A DNA stretch of 64,000 nucleotides from Zobellia roscoffensis (GCF_015330165.1 NZ_JADDXT010000002.1:4057646-4121645); one strand, 5' to 3'; counted from the first letter of the stretch, positions 16,631-25,496 are shown. Numbers and translations: made by a program. The notes: generated by a model from the letters alone, not told the origin.

Positions 16631-17662
16631 TTATTTTCGCCATGCAAATTCTATAGTACCAAGTGGATTGTTAACTAATAGACCAAGACAGTATGCTTGT
16701 ATATAATCGCCCTCATTTATATCTACATTCAAGTTGCGCGCATGTTTGCCTGCTTCTCCTGAAAGTGTAATATAGGCTATGGAAGTGCTAGAATTATTTT
16801 TCAGGATTAAAAGGCTCCAACTACCTAAAGCATTGGCCTGTGCAGTAATTCCTGTAATAGTAGCATCGCGAAGCATACGGTAACCGTTGGCACTTGAGAG
16901 GGAATTGTGAGCTGTTAAATATTGATTGGTAGCAATAATACCTCTAGCCCAAGTCAAGTTTTGTCTATCCACACTAAGCCATTTACTTCTACTGCCGTCA
17001 TAAGTATACAGAATACCCTCATCATCCATAAATATTTGACCGGTCTGTGTGCCGGTAGGAGTTGCCGTACTTGGTTTTATATTTAACGGAACTCCGGTAC
17101 TTTCTATATCTAGTTGGGCATTAGGACTATTGGTGCCAATACCAACATTTCCCATAGTATAGATATTCTGATTGATATTCGTTGCGGTATTACCGGATGC
17201 CTCTTGAAACCAATCACTATCCTTAAGACTAGATAGGTCTGTACTAAACGATGTAGCTCCTTCATCTACCGTAAGGTTTGCTCCATCAAAAGAAACTGCC
17301 GTAATATCATCATCTACCGATGCGGTAAATTTCGTGTCCACATAGGTTTTTACAGCAAGTTCTGTTGGGAACTTTGTATTAGTGGCATCTGCTAAGTTGG
17401 TATCGGTTGATTTATTGACACTATCCTCTTTTTTGGACAAAGCATCTAAGTTTATTGTCAACCAAACCGTACCGTTATATATTTTTGTTACTTCGGCAAC
17501 GGTATCAAACCAAATATCATTTTGCAATGGGTCACTTGGAGCAATAGGAGCTGCAGTGACAATAGTATTTCTCACACTTACCTGAGTTCCCTTGTGGTTG
17601 ATGGCCATTGTTTCTTGAGCATACACCCCAGTTTGAAAAACTAGAATGATGATAGTACTCAA
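16631..17662 (-). CDS. Exported fibre-like protein
   Basis: 343 residues. The annotated start is TTG at 17662, because no ATG in this frame precedes the signal-peptide-like segment (STIIILVFQTGVYAQE); the first in-frame ATG would give a protein without signal. The mature protein contains PIAPSDPLQNDIWFDT...IYNGTVWL, then TKFPTELAVKTYVDTK, then NVGIGTNSPNAQLDI...IFMDDEGILYTYDGSRSKW. All three are modules typical of phage tail-fibre or collar-like secreted proteins in Bacteroidota. The last ~110 residues form a beta-rich globular end (GYRMLRDATITGI...IEFAWRK). It is the most downstream of three consecutive minus-strand genes of this style. A role in surface attachment is inferred; no enzyme motif is seen. 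Confidence 0.6.
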   Translation of the reverse strand: MSTIIILVFQTGVYAQETMAINHKGTQVSVRNTIVTAAPIAPSDPLQNDIWFDTVAEVTKIYNGTVWLTINLDALSKKEDSVNKSTDTNLADATNTKFPTELAVKTYVDTKFTASVDDDITAVSFDGANLTVDEGATSFSTDLSSLKDSDWFQEASGNTATNINQNIYTMGNVGIGTNSPNAQLDIESTGVPLNIKPSTATPTGTQTGQIFMDDEGILYTYDGSRSKWLSVDRQNLTWARGIIATNQYLTAHNSLSSANGYRMLRDATITGITAQANALGSWSLLILKNNSSTSIAYITLSGEAGKHARNLNVDINEGDYIQAYCLGLLVNNPLGTIEFAWRK

Positions 17663-17763
17663 ACGATATATGATTCGCGATATGATAATAGATAGTATTA
17701 CTCGAATGGTTTAGTGACGAATTGTTTCTTTTAAATCCTGAAAAATAATGACGTTATCGCATC

Positions 17764-18459
17764 TTATTTAACAAATTGTACTTCTACAATATCACCTGCA
17801 TAAACAGACCAATCATTTGGAACGGTAGTATTTGGTACCAGAGTAACGGTAGATGCTGCAATGGTATAATCTACATTCGCAATCAATTTAGCTCCATTTC
17901 TGTATACCCATACTTGGCTAAAAGCTGGCAATACCGGACTACCGGTCAAAGGATATGCTACTTGTGCTGCAGTGGCCGTAAAACTCTCTTGCCCGCTTTG
18001 AAGTAAATCTGTTGCTAATAATTTTTTAGTTGCTCCTGTAGCCTCATCTCTTACCAAAATAGTGTACCCTGTACCTGTACCATGATCAGATTCTGTAGTT
18101 GCATCTGTTGAAGCAGTTTCTGTAGTAATCAGTTCAATACCGTCAAGACCAAAAACATTTCCATCTGCATCTATAAAAGTATCATCTGTAAGTGTACCTC
18201 CCAATTGCCACGTTGTTGTAGTTACATTATTTGTAGTATTGGAAAGCATGGTTACACCATTCATAGATTGTAGGTACTTAATAGTTCCTTTGTTGTCTAC
18301 TACACGTACTGCACCAGCGGTAACTGTAGTTCCTGGAACAATATCACCTTGTTTAGCGGTATCTCCAGTAGTTTGTTGCGCGTTTGTTATACCAAAGGTT
18401 AGCAGAATAAGAGCGAATATCCCTGTTTTTAATGCGTTTTGATACGTAGAGTTTTTCAT
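17764..18459 (-). CDS. Exported fibre-like protein
   Basis: 231 residues with a signal peptide (about 1-27, ending TNAQQ). The body is Thr/Val-rich (TVTAGAVRVVDNKGTIKYL, TWQLGGTLTDDTFIDADG), typical of beta-structured fibres. The C-terminal ~65 residues (GQESFTAT ... QVWVYRNGAKL ... GDIVEVQF) match the end of the next protein upstream (GQQEFTTP ... ISVYRNGIKI ... NDEIRIVQF), a module I associate with phage tail-fibre-like proteins. Its ATG lies 46 bp from the stop of that gene, so they are probably co-transcribed. No catalytic motif is recognisable. Confidence 0.6.
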   Translation of the reverse strand: MKNSTYQNALKTGIFALILLTFGITNAQQTTGDTAKQGDIVPGTTVTAGAVRVVDNKGTIKYLQSMNGVTMLSNTTNNVTTTTWQLGGTLTDDTFIDADGNVFGLDGIELITTETASTDATTESDHGTGTGYTILVRDEATGATKKLLATDLLQSGQESFTATAAQVAYPLTGSPVLPAFSQVWVYRNGAKLIANVDYTIAASTVTLVPNTTVPNDWSVYAGDIVEVQFVK

Positions 18460-18505
18460 GTTATTTTTATTTTAAAAGTGAATATTAAGATTGATTTATA
18501 GGTGT

Positions 18506-19432
18506 TTAAAAAAATTGAACTATTCTAATTTCATCATTTTCATAGCATATTACATTGGTTTCTAGTTTTATAAGGTTAGTTCCCAAAGCATCAAAGTCTA
18601 TTTTAATCCCGTTTCTATAGACTGATATTTTTTTAGAATCCGTAATCGTTAACGGAGTGGTAAATTCTTGTTGCCCATTAACAGCAATGATCGTTAGCTC
18701 TTCTCTTTGTAGAAATGAGTTGGGAGCGGCGCTATGCACTACACCGGTTGTATTATCTACCGTAAGTATTTTTACATCGGTATGGGTTATATCAGAAAGT
18801 CCTTCAATAGCCAACGTATTAGTGTTACTAGTGGTTATGACGGTTGGCCGGGTTAAATTCCCGCCCAGTCCTATACTTCTTGAGGAGGTAATAGTGAGGC
18901 CATTTTCAACATTATAAATACCATTTTCTTGCCACATAGTGCCGTTATACGCAAATATATTTCCAGAGGTCTCGTCTACATAAATATCTCCTGCTACGGG
19001 GTTGTTCACAGTCATACTATTGGGTAACCCCTCCCCGCTTGTTGGGTTCGAATTTGTAAGGATCCACTCAAACCCGTTCCAAATATTTACCTTGTTAGAT
19101 GCTTCTTCTATCCAAATATCTCCAGCAAAATTATCGGTCGGTGCGGAAGGAGCCGTAGTAACAACCACCCCGGAATTACAAAGGTTTTTCCAAAGTACAC
19201 CATCAAAAGCAAATATGCAGTCATAATCTGTATTGTAAATCAATGCCCCTTTTAAAGGTGTGATTGCATTCATTTGTTCATTAGTTATACGTGTAGGAAC
19301 AAAGGCCTTGGTTTGACTATCTAATTCTAAAATGGATGCTTCATTAATTGTACTGATATTATCGCCTATTTTAACTTGCCCCAAAGTGAGACATGTATAG
19401 AATACTAATGCTATGAAAACGGAATATTTCAT
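18506..19432 (-). CDS. Exported fibre-like protein with tail-collar-type modules
   Basis: 308 residues with a signal peptide (about 1-19, ending LTLGQ). The first module, VKIGDNISTINEASILELD then KAFVPTRITNEQMNAI then GALIYNTDYDCIFAFDGVLWKNLC, is a recurring Bacteroidota N-terminal unit of tail-fibre or collar-like exported proteins. Two related units follow (DNFAGDIWIEEASNKVNIWNG and VAGDIYVDETSGNIFAYNG). The C-terminal module GQQEFTTP...VYRNGIKI is shared with the adjacent 231-residue protein. It is the first gene of the three-gene minus-strand set that lies behind the contractile-tube gene pair. Surface adhesion or receptor binding is an inference from architecture only. Confidence 0.6.
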   Translation of the reverse strand: MKYSVFIALVFYTCLTLGQVKIGDNISTINEASILELDSQTKAFVPTRITNEQMNAITPLKGALIYNTDYDCIFAFDGVLWKNLCNSGVVVTTAPSAPTDNFAGDIWIEEASNKVNIWNGFEWILTNSNPTSGEGLPNSMTVNNPVAGDIYVDETSGNIFAYNGTMWQENGIYNVENGLTITSSRSIGLGGNLTRPTVITTSNTNTLAIEGLSDITHTDVKILTVDNTTGVVHSAAPNSFLQREELTIIAVNGQQEFTTPLTITDSKKISVYRNGIKIDFDALGTNLIKLETNVICYENDEIRIVQFF

Positions 19433-19832
19433 GAATAGTAACAGGTTCTTGGTAATAGTGCAGAGTGAAAGTATCTACAAAATCAACTTAGTAGTAATTT
19501 TTGTTGTGATTTTATAAGAAAAAGATGACAAATATGTTAAATGTGTTGTAGGAAATTTTGAAGATCTTCAGGATAGCTCTTTTAAAACTTACTATACAAA
19601 AGGATACACTACTATAAACATTTAAAATATAAGGTATTTCACCATCTGAGGTTATACCCGAGCAAGCATAGGCGTATTTGGTTTTATGCTTGTTATAAAA
19701 TAGTTGAAACTAGAACATCTTAACTCAATACTAATGACTAAATACCCCGAGGTGATTTCCCTAATCTGATTACTATTAGACGTCTATTCCTAAACAATTC
19801 ATAAATTTTAAACCTTTACGGCTTCTTTAAGT
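19433..19832. other. Intergenic region, no intact gene
   Basis: Low-complexity AT-rich spacer upstream of the fibre-like genes, presumably holding their promoter on the minus strand. I see no long frame, strong hairpin or copy of the dispersed repeat here. Confidence 0.4.
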
Positions 19833-19960
19833 TTATTCGTTTAGGGTATCGTCTCTACTCATTTGACCAATAAAATAGCCATTACCCCATGCGTGTGCTT
19901 TAGTGGAAATATGGCTTTTTTCGGTTAGTTTGTCTTTCTTTTCACGACACAGTTTAAAAA
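19833..19960 (-). pseudogene. Possible 3' remnant of a lost gene
   Basis: On the minus strand a frame that overlaps the start region of the mannanase gene reads KLTEKSHISTKAHAWGNGYF then IGQMSRDDTLNE and a stop at 19835-19833. The last ~30 residues look protein-like (Trp, Gly and charged residues in a natural mix), but there is no start codon and no recognisable family. It may be the tail of a deleted gene or a chance frame. Confidence 0.22.
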
Positions 19961-19967
19961 AGCGCTG

Positions 19968-21098
19968 ATGAATAAGGATTTGGTGGTTGTGATTTTCAGT
20001 GTCTTTCTTTGTTTCAGCTGTACTTCCGATGATAATTTATTTGATCCCAATGCCATTCGTATTCCGGCCGAAGTGGTTGGTGAGGTTTCATTTACCGACC
20101 CCAACTTGGTTCAAGAAGCAAAAGACCTACACACACGACTACGGTCTATAACGCAACAAGGCATTGCTTTTGGTCAGCAAGAAGCCATTGGTGGTAGCAT
20201 TGAAACGTTTGACCCCAATAGCCTGGAAAGTGACTTTAGTATTGTGGCCAATGATCACCCCGCCATTGTTGGATTTGATTTAGAGGGTTTGGAACTAAAC
20301 GACCCATTAAATCCGGATTCTTCCATCAGGGATTATAGAAAGGAATGGATTGTTAACGCTCACGAAAACGGAAGTATCATCACCGTCTCTTGGCATGCAA
20401 GCAACCCCATAACAGGGAAAAACTCGTTTGATAGGGTTTCTGCCGTGTCTCAAATGTTGGAAAATGGGACTCATCGTAAAGTGTTTCTTCAGCATATGGA
20501 ACGTTTGGCCCTATTTTTCAATGATTTAAAGGATTCTAACGGAAATCCTATTCCCATTTTGTTTAGGCCGTGGCATGAGATGAACGGCAATTTTTTCTTT
20601 TGGGGAGAAGGCCTAAGAACAACAGAAGAGTTTAAGCAATTGTTCAGGGATACGGTCACAATTCTAACGGAAGATTTTAACGTTCATAATTTACTGTACC
20701 TATATGCTCCAAATTCATTTTCTCACAGGGAAGAATATTTACAAAATTATCCTGGTGATGTTTATGTAGACCTCTTGGGTATTGATATTTATGATTTTAG
20801 CAATGGTGATTTTTTACAGAAGGCACTCCATAATTTAAAGATTGTTGAGCGCATAGCCATGGAAAAGAACATGCTTTTTGCGCTTACCGAAACTGGCCTC
20901 GAGAACTTACCGCAACACGATTGGTATACAGAAAATTTATATAAAGCTATAAGAAGCAGCGGAATAACCTACACCCTAGTTTGGCGTAACGCCGTTAAAA
21001 CCCATTTTTATGTTCCCTATGTGGGGCATTCTTCTGAAAATTCTTTTAAGGAGTTTGTAGACAAAAATGTTATTCTGCTTAACAGGGATATTAAATAG
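19968..21098 (+). CDS. GH26 family endo-beta-1,4-mannanase, lipoprotein
   Basis: 376 residues with a lipoprotein signal (Cys18 in LCFSC, then TSDDN), so it is lipid-anchored in the outer membrane or periplasm. GH26 features are SWHASNP (about 140), the acid/base Glu204 in RPWHEMNGNFFFWG, and the nucleophile Glu308 in LTETGLE, with the usual spacing between them. GH26 enzymes cleave beta-1,4-mannan and related glycans with retention. It stands alone: no SusC/SusD pair or other glycoside hydrolase is adjacent, so it is not in a classical polysaccharide utilisation locus here. Mannan-type activity is the commonest in the family; xylanase or mixed-glucanase specificity is possible. Confidence 0.88.
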   Translation: MNKDLVVVIFSVFLCFSCTSDDNLFDPNAIRIPAEVVGEVSFTDPNLVQEAKDLHTRLRSITQQGIAFGQQEAIGGSIETFDPNSLESDFSIVANDHPAIVGFDLEGLELNDPLNPDSSIRDYRKEWIVNAHENGSIITVSWHASNPITGKNSFDRVSAVSQMLENGTHRKVFLQHMERLALFFNDLKDSNGNPIPILFRPWHEMNGNFFFWGEGLRTTEEFKQLFRDTVTILTEDFNVHNLLYLYAPNSFSHREEYLQNYPGDVYVDLLGIDIYDFSNGDFLQKALHNLKIVERIAMEKNMLFALTETGLENLPQHDWYTENLYKAIRSSGITYTLVWRNAVKTHFYVPYVGHSSENSFKEFVDKNVILLNRDIK

Positions 21099-21326
21099 GC
21101 ATATCTAGCTAGTTATGTTTAATTGGTGTTGTCACCTTTGTTTAACTAATTTGTCAATTTAGCGTGTTTGTCATGGTTTAGTAGATACCTTGCAGCCAAC
21201 ATATTTTCAATACCAACAGCTCTTCTTGTAAATAACTCGGATTTTTTTGCTTTAAAACGTATAAAACACAAACCTTTTAAAAAGAACACCCCTTTACAAA
21301 ATTTTATAGACTACCTTAAGTATGCT

Positions 21327-21390
21327 TTACTTGATAATCGAGATTAAATGCTCCGAGGTTTGCCTCTAAATCAAGGTGTTGGTTTCTCTT
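21327..21390 (-). repeat. Dispersed structured intergenic repeat, partial copy C
   Basis: Read on the minus strand this matches the second half of the element at 29417-29512: CTTTGATTT-like lead-in (CCTTGATTT), an AGAGGCAAACCTC hairpin, GGAGCATTTAATC and CTCGATTATCAAG. The first hairpin half is absent. It lies 19 bp from the tRNA-Cys gene. Confidence 0.8.
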
Positions 21391-21409
21391 AGAAATAAAT
21401 ATCATTTGA

Positions 21410-21479
21410 GGCATCGAATGGATTCGAACCACTATAAAGACCCTTGCAGAGTTTTGCCTAGCCATTCAGCCACAATGCC
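21410..21479 (-). tRNA. tRNA-Cys (anticodon GCA)
   Basis: The minus strand folds as a cloverleaf: acceptor GGCATTG paired with CGATGCC, D-arm GCTGAATGGCTAGGC, anticodon loop CTGCAAG (GCA), and T-arm AGTGG-TTCGAAT-CCATT. CCA is not encoded. The anticodon stem AAACT/GGTCT has one A-C mismatch and a terminal T-G pair, weaker than usual but compatible with a working tRNA. It lies 8 bp downstream of the stop codon of the 120-residue minus-strand gene and may share its transcript. It decodes UGC/UGU. Confidence 0.85.
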
Positions 21480-21487
21480 CTTTTTAC

Positions 21488-21850
21488 TTATTTTTTGCTT
21501 AGCTCCTCGTCATCTGAGGAATTCTGCCTATTAAGTAACTTATCCGATACTTTATAACTTGCAGAAAACTTCAAGTTAGCGTGTTGTTTCTTATAATCAG
21601 AAAAAGCCCTTTTATACCATTTTGCATCAGTCGCCTTTTTTCTGTAATCTTCATTTACTTTTACTTCTAGAAAATCTTCTTCTAACCTAGGTTTTATTTC
21701 GTAAATCCCAATTCCAAAATTTTCTATCCGTTCTAAAACGGTTTCAAAATCTGCTTCAGAAAAGTACTGTGTTGAATCAGAGTCAAAACCAGTATTAAGG
21801 TTCTTTAAGTTCTGAAAGATATTTTTATCAAAAAATTCTGCTTTATCCAT
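21488..21850 (-). CDS. Hypothetical protein, 120 residues
   Basis: A charged, soluble, mixed alpha/beta protein with no signal peptide or membrane segment (FFDKNIFQNLKNL, YFSEADFETVLERIENFGIG, YRKKATDAKWYKRAFSDYKK). I do not recognise a family. The ATG start and clean composition support a real gene. The tRNA-Cys gene follows 8 bp after its stop. The Ser/Asp/Glu/Lys-rich last 15 residues look disordered. Confidence 0.55.
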   Translation of the reverse strand: MDKAEFFDKNIFQNLKNLNTGFDSDSTQYFSEADFETVLERIENFGIGIYEIKPRLEEDFLEVKVNEDYRKKATDAKWYKRAFSDYKKQHANLKFSASYKVSDKLLNRQNSSDDEELSKK

Positions 21851-22104
21851 GGTATACGTTCATATCAATTGGATAGTATCTTAATTGACAAACCAATTAT
21901 CCGACAAAGTTAATACTCTTTTATCTAAACTTTGACATTCCCTTACGCCTCAATTTCTTGCATTTGTAAGAATCATTAAAATGTTAACTGTCTCAAGCTA
22001 AAAGGAATATAAAAATCGATTTTAAATTGTGAATATCTATTCGATTATTTGATATTATCAGCACATGCATAATCTTATATTTGGTTCCCCTAAAAGAAAA
22101 AGAT

Positions 22105-22668
22105 ATGAGTGCAACGTGGTATGAATGCAAAGTGAAATATAGAAAACTTGATGAAACATCAGGTACACAAAAGGTAAAGACAGAGCCTTTTTTGGTGGAT
22201 GCTATTTCGTATACGGAAGCCGAAAGTAGAATAACCGAAGAAATGTCCGTTTACTTAAGTGATACCGATGAAATTAAGATTACCAATATAAAAGTGGCAA
22301 ACTACGCAGAGATCCACCCTTTTGAAAATTCTGACCGCTGGTTTAAGTCTAGAGTATCTTTGATCGCTTTTGATGAGGAAAGTGGTAAAGAGCGTAAAAC
22401 GAATCAATACCTATTGGTACAGGCAAATGATGTAAAAGAAGCGTATGACAATACGGTTGGTGTTATGAAGGATACCATGGGCGAGTATACCATACCTGCT
22501 ATTTCAGAATCCCCAATTATGGATGTATTCCCTTATTTTTCTGGTGAAGAAGATGAACTGAAGCGCTTGGAGAAATTCAATGCGTTAAAAGATTCTGTTC
22601 CCGTAAATCTTGAAATGGATGAAAAACTGGAGATGGCCGATGTGCTAGTAGAAAGTGAAGAAGAGTAG
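22105..22668 (+). CDS. DUF4494 domain-containing protein
   Basis: The ATG at 22105 is chosen over upstream GTG/TTG codons because the family begins with MSxTWYECKVKY. 187 residues with the DUF4494 pattern: TWYECKVKYRKLDE, VKTEPFLVDAISYTEAE, FENSDRWFKSRVSLIAFDEE, NQYLLVQANDVKEAYD and PIMDVFPYF. The family is widespread in Bacteroidota, cytosolic and of unknown function. A strong terminator follows at 22688-22727, so the unit is monocistronic. Confidence 0.88.
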   Translation: MSATWYECKVKYRKLDETSGTQKVKTEPFLVDAISYTEAESRITEEMSVYLSDTDEIKITNIKVANYAEIHPFENSDRWFKSRVSLIAFDEESGKERKTNQYLLVQANDVKEAYDNTVGVMKDTMGEYTIPAISESPIMDVFPYFSGEEDELKRLEKFNALKDSVPVNLEMDEKLEMADVLVESEEE

Positions 22669-22687
22669 TTCTCTAAAAATATACATT

Positions 22688-22727
22688 AAAAAAGGCTGTC
22701 CAATCATCTGTTAGACAGCCTTTTTTT
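22688..22727 (+). terminator. Rho-independent terminator after DUF4494 gene
   Basis: A perfect stem AGGCTGTC/GACAGCCT with a 13-nt loop is flanked by an A-run and followed by seven T. It separates the DUF4494 gene from the sigma factor gene. Confidence 0.9.
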
Positions 22728-22925
22728 ATGTTTGGACATTTCGTTTTCATAGTTGATTTTCCTGTTTATACGCATAAGTTGCCCTTTCTCTATTTTAATT
22801 TAAATTTAATTGGTCGAATCGATGTAAAATTGAAAATTCTTTGAAAAATTTTTAAACAATTTGAATAATCATTAGGATTATTGCAATAAATACTGTATTA
22901 TAAGGTAACAAAATAAAATAAATAT

Positions 22926-23786
22926 ATGAGGCAACTGAAAATCACGAAACAAATTACAAACAGAGACACTAAATCCTTAGAAAAGTACTTTCAAGAAATA
23001 TCAAAAATTGATTTGATTACCCCAGAGGAAGAAGTGGAACTAACAAGAAAAATTCGTGAAGGAGATGATGTTGCCCTTAATAGATTAGTAAATGCCAATC
23101 TACGGTTCGTAGTTTCTACGGCAAAACAATACCAAGGAAGCGGATTACGACTTTCTGACCTGATCAATGAAGGTAATATTGGTTTGGTAAAAGCAGCCAA
23201 ACGTTTTGATGAAACGAGAGGATTTAAATTTATCTCCTATGCCGTATGGTGGATCAGACAATCCATATTACAGGCCATTTCCAATCACTCGCGAATGGTA
23301 CGGATACCGCTTAACAAAATAAGCGAAATCAGTAAAATCAATAAGGTGCATTCTTCTTTGGAACAAAGGCATCAAAGACCTCCTAGCGCCATAGAAATTG
23401 CTAAGGAATTAGATATGAATGCCGCTCAAGTGAAATTCGCTATGAAAAATTCTGGAAAGCATTTATCTATGGATGCCCCTTTTCAAGAAGGAGAATCTTC
23501 TAGTTTATATGACGTTATTCAATCTAAAGACGCCACTAGCCCTGATGCTAATATGATGGTCGATTCACTAAGAACCGATCTAGACCATATTTTAAATACA
23601 CTCCCGGACAGAGAAAGTGCTATTATTAAGTTATACTATGGCATTGGCGAACGCAGCCCAAGAAGTTTAAGTGAAATTGGTGAACTTTTTGATATTACAA
23701 GAGAACGGGTAAGACAAATAAGGGAAAAATCTATCCGTATGCTCAGGAATAGGTCTCAGAACGAAATTTTAAAAGCATATCTGTAA
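22926..23786 (+). CDS. RpoD-like primary-type sigma factor (probable paralogue)
   Basis: A 286-residue short sigma-70 protein of the Bacteroidota type, lacking the long sigma 1.1 region. Region 1.2/2 is intact (YFQEISKIDLITPEEEVEL, NLRFVVSTAKQY, DLINEGNIGLVKAAKRFDE, FKFISYAVWWIRQSI), as are region 3 (PPSAIEIAKELDM) and the region 4 helix-turn-helix (SEIGELFDITRERVRQIREK). It departs from the usual flavobacterial housekeeping sequence at many otherwise fixed places (SNHSRMVRIPLNKISEISK, GIGERSPRSLSEI), which suggests a second group 1/2 sigma rather than the main RpoD. It would recognise TAnnTTTG-like promoters. It is monocistronic, followed by a terminator at 23809. Confidence 0.85.
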   Translation: MRQLKITKQITNRDTKSLEKYFQEISKIDLITPEEEVELTRKIREGDDVALNRLVNANLRFVVSTAKQYQGSGLRLSDLINEGNIGLVKAAKRFDETRGFKFISYAVWWIRQSILQAISNHSRMVRIPLNKISEISKINKVHSSLEQRHQRPPSAIEIAKELDMNAAQVKFAMKNSGKHLSMDAPFQEGESSSLYDVIQSKDATSPDANMMVDSLRTDLDHILNTLPDRESAIIKLYYGIGERSPRSLSEIGELFDITRERVRQIREKSIRMLRNRSQNEILKAYL

Positions 23787-23808
23787 ACATACAGTTTTAC
23801 ATAATTAC

Positions 23809-23842
23809 AAAAGCCGACTCGTTAAAAGTCGGCTTTTGTTTT
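23809..23842 (+). terminator. Rho-independent terminator after sigma factor gene
   Basis: The stem AAAAGCCGACT/AGTCGGCTTTT encloses a short CGTTAAA loop and runs into a T-rich tract. Confidence 0.9.
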
Positions 23843-23978
23843 GTCAACATAGGGTGTACTGTTTTGTCTATACCTAATTGGATATGTATTACGTGTCTAT
23901 CTTACAACTATTCTTTTTCAACGTACTTTGTGCCAACAAATTATACTACATTCGTGTTTTAACCAACCACCATCACCC

Positions 23979-25496
23979 ATGAATCACAGTCTGTACGTTT
24001 TATATATGTCTTTTTTTTGCTTACCCATTCTACTAATCGGTCAGGAGGGAAAATCGAAAAACACAACGCCCCAAAGACCCAATATTGTTTTCATTATTGC
24101 CGATGATGTTAATTGGAACGATATTGGCCCATACGGCCATAAGAATATCAGAACGCCCAATTTGGACCAATTGGCAAAAGACGGCATGTTATTTACCGAT
24201 GCCTTTTTAACCACAAGCTCATGTAGCCCAAGTAGAACCAGTATTATTTCTGGACTATACCCCCATAATACGGATGCCGAACAATTGGCTTGGCCATTAC
24301 CGGAAGACAAAAAAACCTTTGTTCAAGAGCTGAAAAATGCCGGATACTGGACCGGTTTGGCCGGAAAATATCACCTTGGCGAATCCGTAAACGATGATTT
24401 TGATGTGTTGTGGGAAATGCAATGGAATGACAACATTGGATTAAAAGGTCTGGACAGAAGATTAGTTGGCGATGGTAGTGGTTGTGATGATTGGATCAAG
24501 CTATTACAAGAAAGGCCTAAAGACCAGCCGTTTTTTACGTGGTTAGCCTCTGCTGATGCCCACAGACCTTTTTATGAGGGTATTATTGAGAATCCACACG
24601 GACCGGAAGATGTGATTTTACCGCCTTATATACCTAATACGGACGGGGTTAAAAAGGACTTTGCTCTGTACTACGATGAGGTTTCTAGAATGGATGAGTA
24701 TATAGGTAAAGTAGTGGCGGAATTAGAAGCGCAGAACGTAGCCAACAATACCATTATTCTTTTTGTTTCGGATAATGGGAGAGCTTTCCCAAGAGATAAA
24801 ACTACGTTATACGAAGGCGGTATAAAAACCCCTTGGATCATTAAATGGCCCGCAAAAATTAAAGGCGGACAAACCAATACGGAATTGGTTAGCTCTGTGG
24901 ATATAGCACCAACTTTTATGCAAATGGCAGGATTAGAACCCTTACAGGAGTTTGACGGCCTTAGTTTTATGCCTTTATTGGAGAACAATGATATAGCGAT
25001 TCGCGATGAAATATATGCCGAAGACCATTTTCATGATTATGAAGATTATACCAGAGCAGTACGTACCAAACAATTTAAGTACATAAAGAATTACTATGCA
25101 GATTTACCGAATACACCTTCGGCGGATATTATTAGAGGTTTGGGTTGGCAAAGCATGCTTGAGGAAAAAGAAAAAGGGACCTTGAACGAAGCGCAACTTA
25201 AATGCTTTATTACCCCTAGGGATACCGATGAACTTTTTGACATCATCAAAGACCCCAACGAACTGAACAACCTGGCAGGCAACCCAGAATACAGGAGCGT
25301 ATTGGAGGATTTAAAATCTAGATTGGAGAAAATCAGAACCGCCACTAATGATGTACTTCCTACGGAAAGAACTCCGGATGATTTCTTCAGGGAAACAGGC
25401 TTGCCTACCAAATACCGCATACGCCCAAGACCCTCTAAAGCAGTTTATATGAAAGCTCGAGCAGAAGGTGAAGTTTTGGTGAATCCTGATTTTTAG
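23979..25496 (+). CDS. Exported FGly-dependent sulfatase (S1 family)
   Basis: The ATG at 23979 is chosen because it gives a signal peptide (about 1-22, FFCLPILLIGQ) directly before the sulfatase start RPNIVFIIADDVNWNDIG; 505 residues. Metal ligands are in IADD, and the formylglycine site is Cys82 in CSPSRTSIISG (C-x-P-S-R). GKYHLGE supplies the next active-site Lys/His and VSDNGRAFPRDKTTLYEGG the second metal site. The order resembles the heparan-N-sulfatase-like subfamilies of S1. Such exported sulfatases remove sulfate esters or N-sulfate from polysaccharides; sulfated algal glycans are the likely substrate in a marine flavobacterium (inferred). Activation needs an anaerobic or FGE-type maturase not seen here. 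Confidence 0.9.
   Translation: MNHSLYVLYMSFFCLPILLIGQEGKSKNTTPQRPNIVFIIADDVNWNDIGPYGHKNIRTPNLDQLAKDGMLFTDAFLTTSSCSPSRTSIISGLYPHNTDAEQLAWPLPEDKKTFVQELKNAGYWTGLAGKYHLGESVNDDFDVLWEMQWNDNIGLKGLDRRLVGDGSGCDDWIKLLQERPKDQPFFTWLASADAHRPFYEGIIENPHGPEDVILPPYIPNTDGVKKDFALYYDEVSRMDEYIGKVVAELEAQNVANNTIILFVSDNGRAFPRDKTTLYEGGIKTPWIIKWPAKIKGGQTNTELVSSVDIAPTFMQMAGLEPLQEFDGLSFMPLLENNDIAIRDEIYAEDHFHDYEDYTRAVRTKQFKYIKNYYADLPNTPSADIIRGLGWQSMLEEKEKGTLNEAQLKCFITPRDTDELFDIIKDPNELNNLAGNPEYRSVLEDLKSRLEKIRTATNDVLPTERTPDDFFRETGLPTKYRIRPRPSKAVYMKARAEGEVLVNPDF

Noticed and set aside
15199..19432. Prophage
   Set aside because: Only tube and fibre-like genes are present; no integrase, terminase, capsid, portal, lysis or replication genes and no att repeats were seen.
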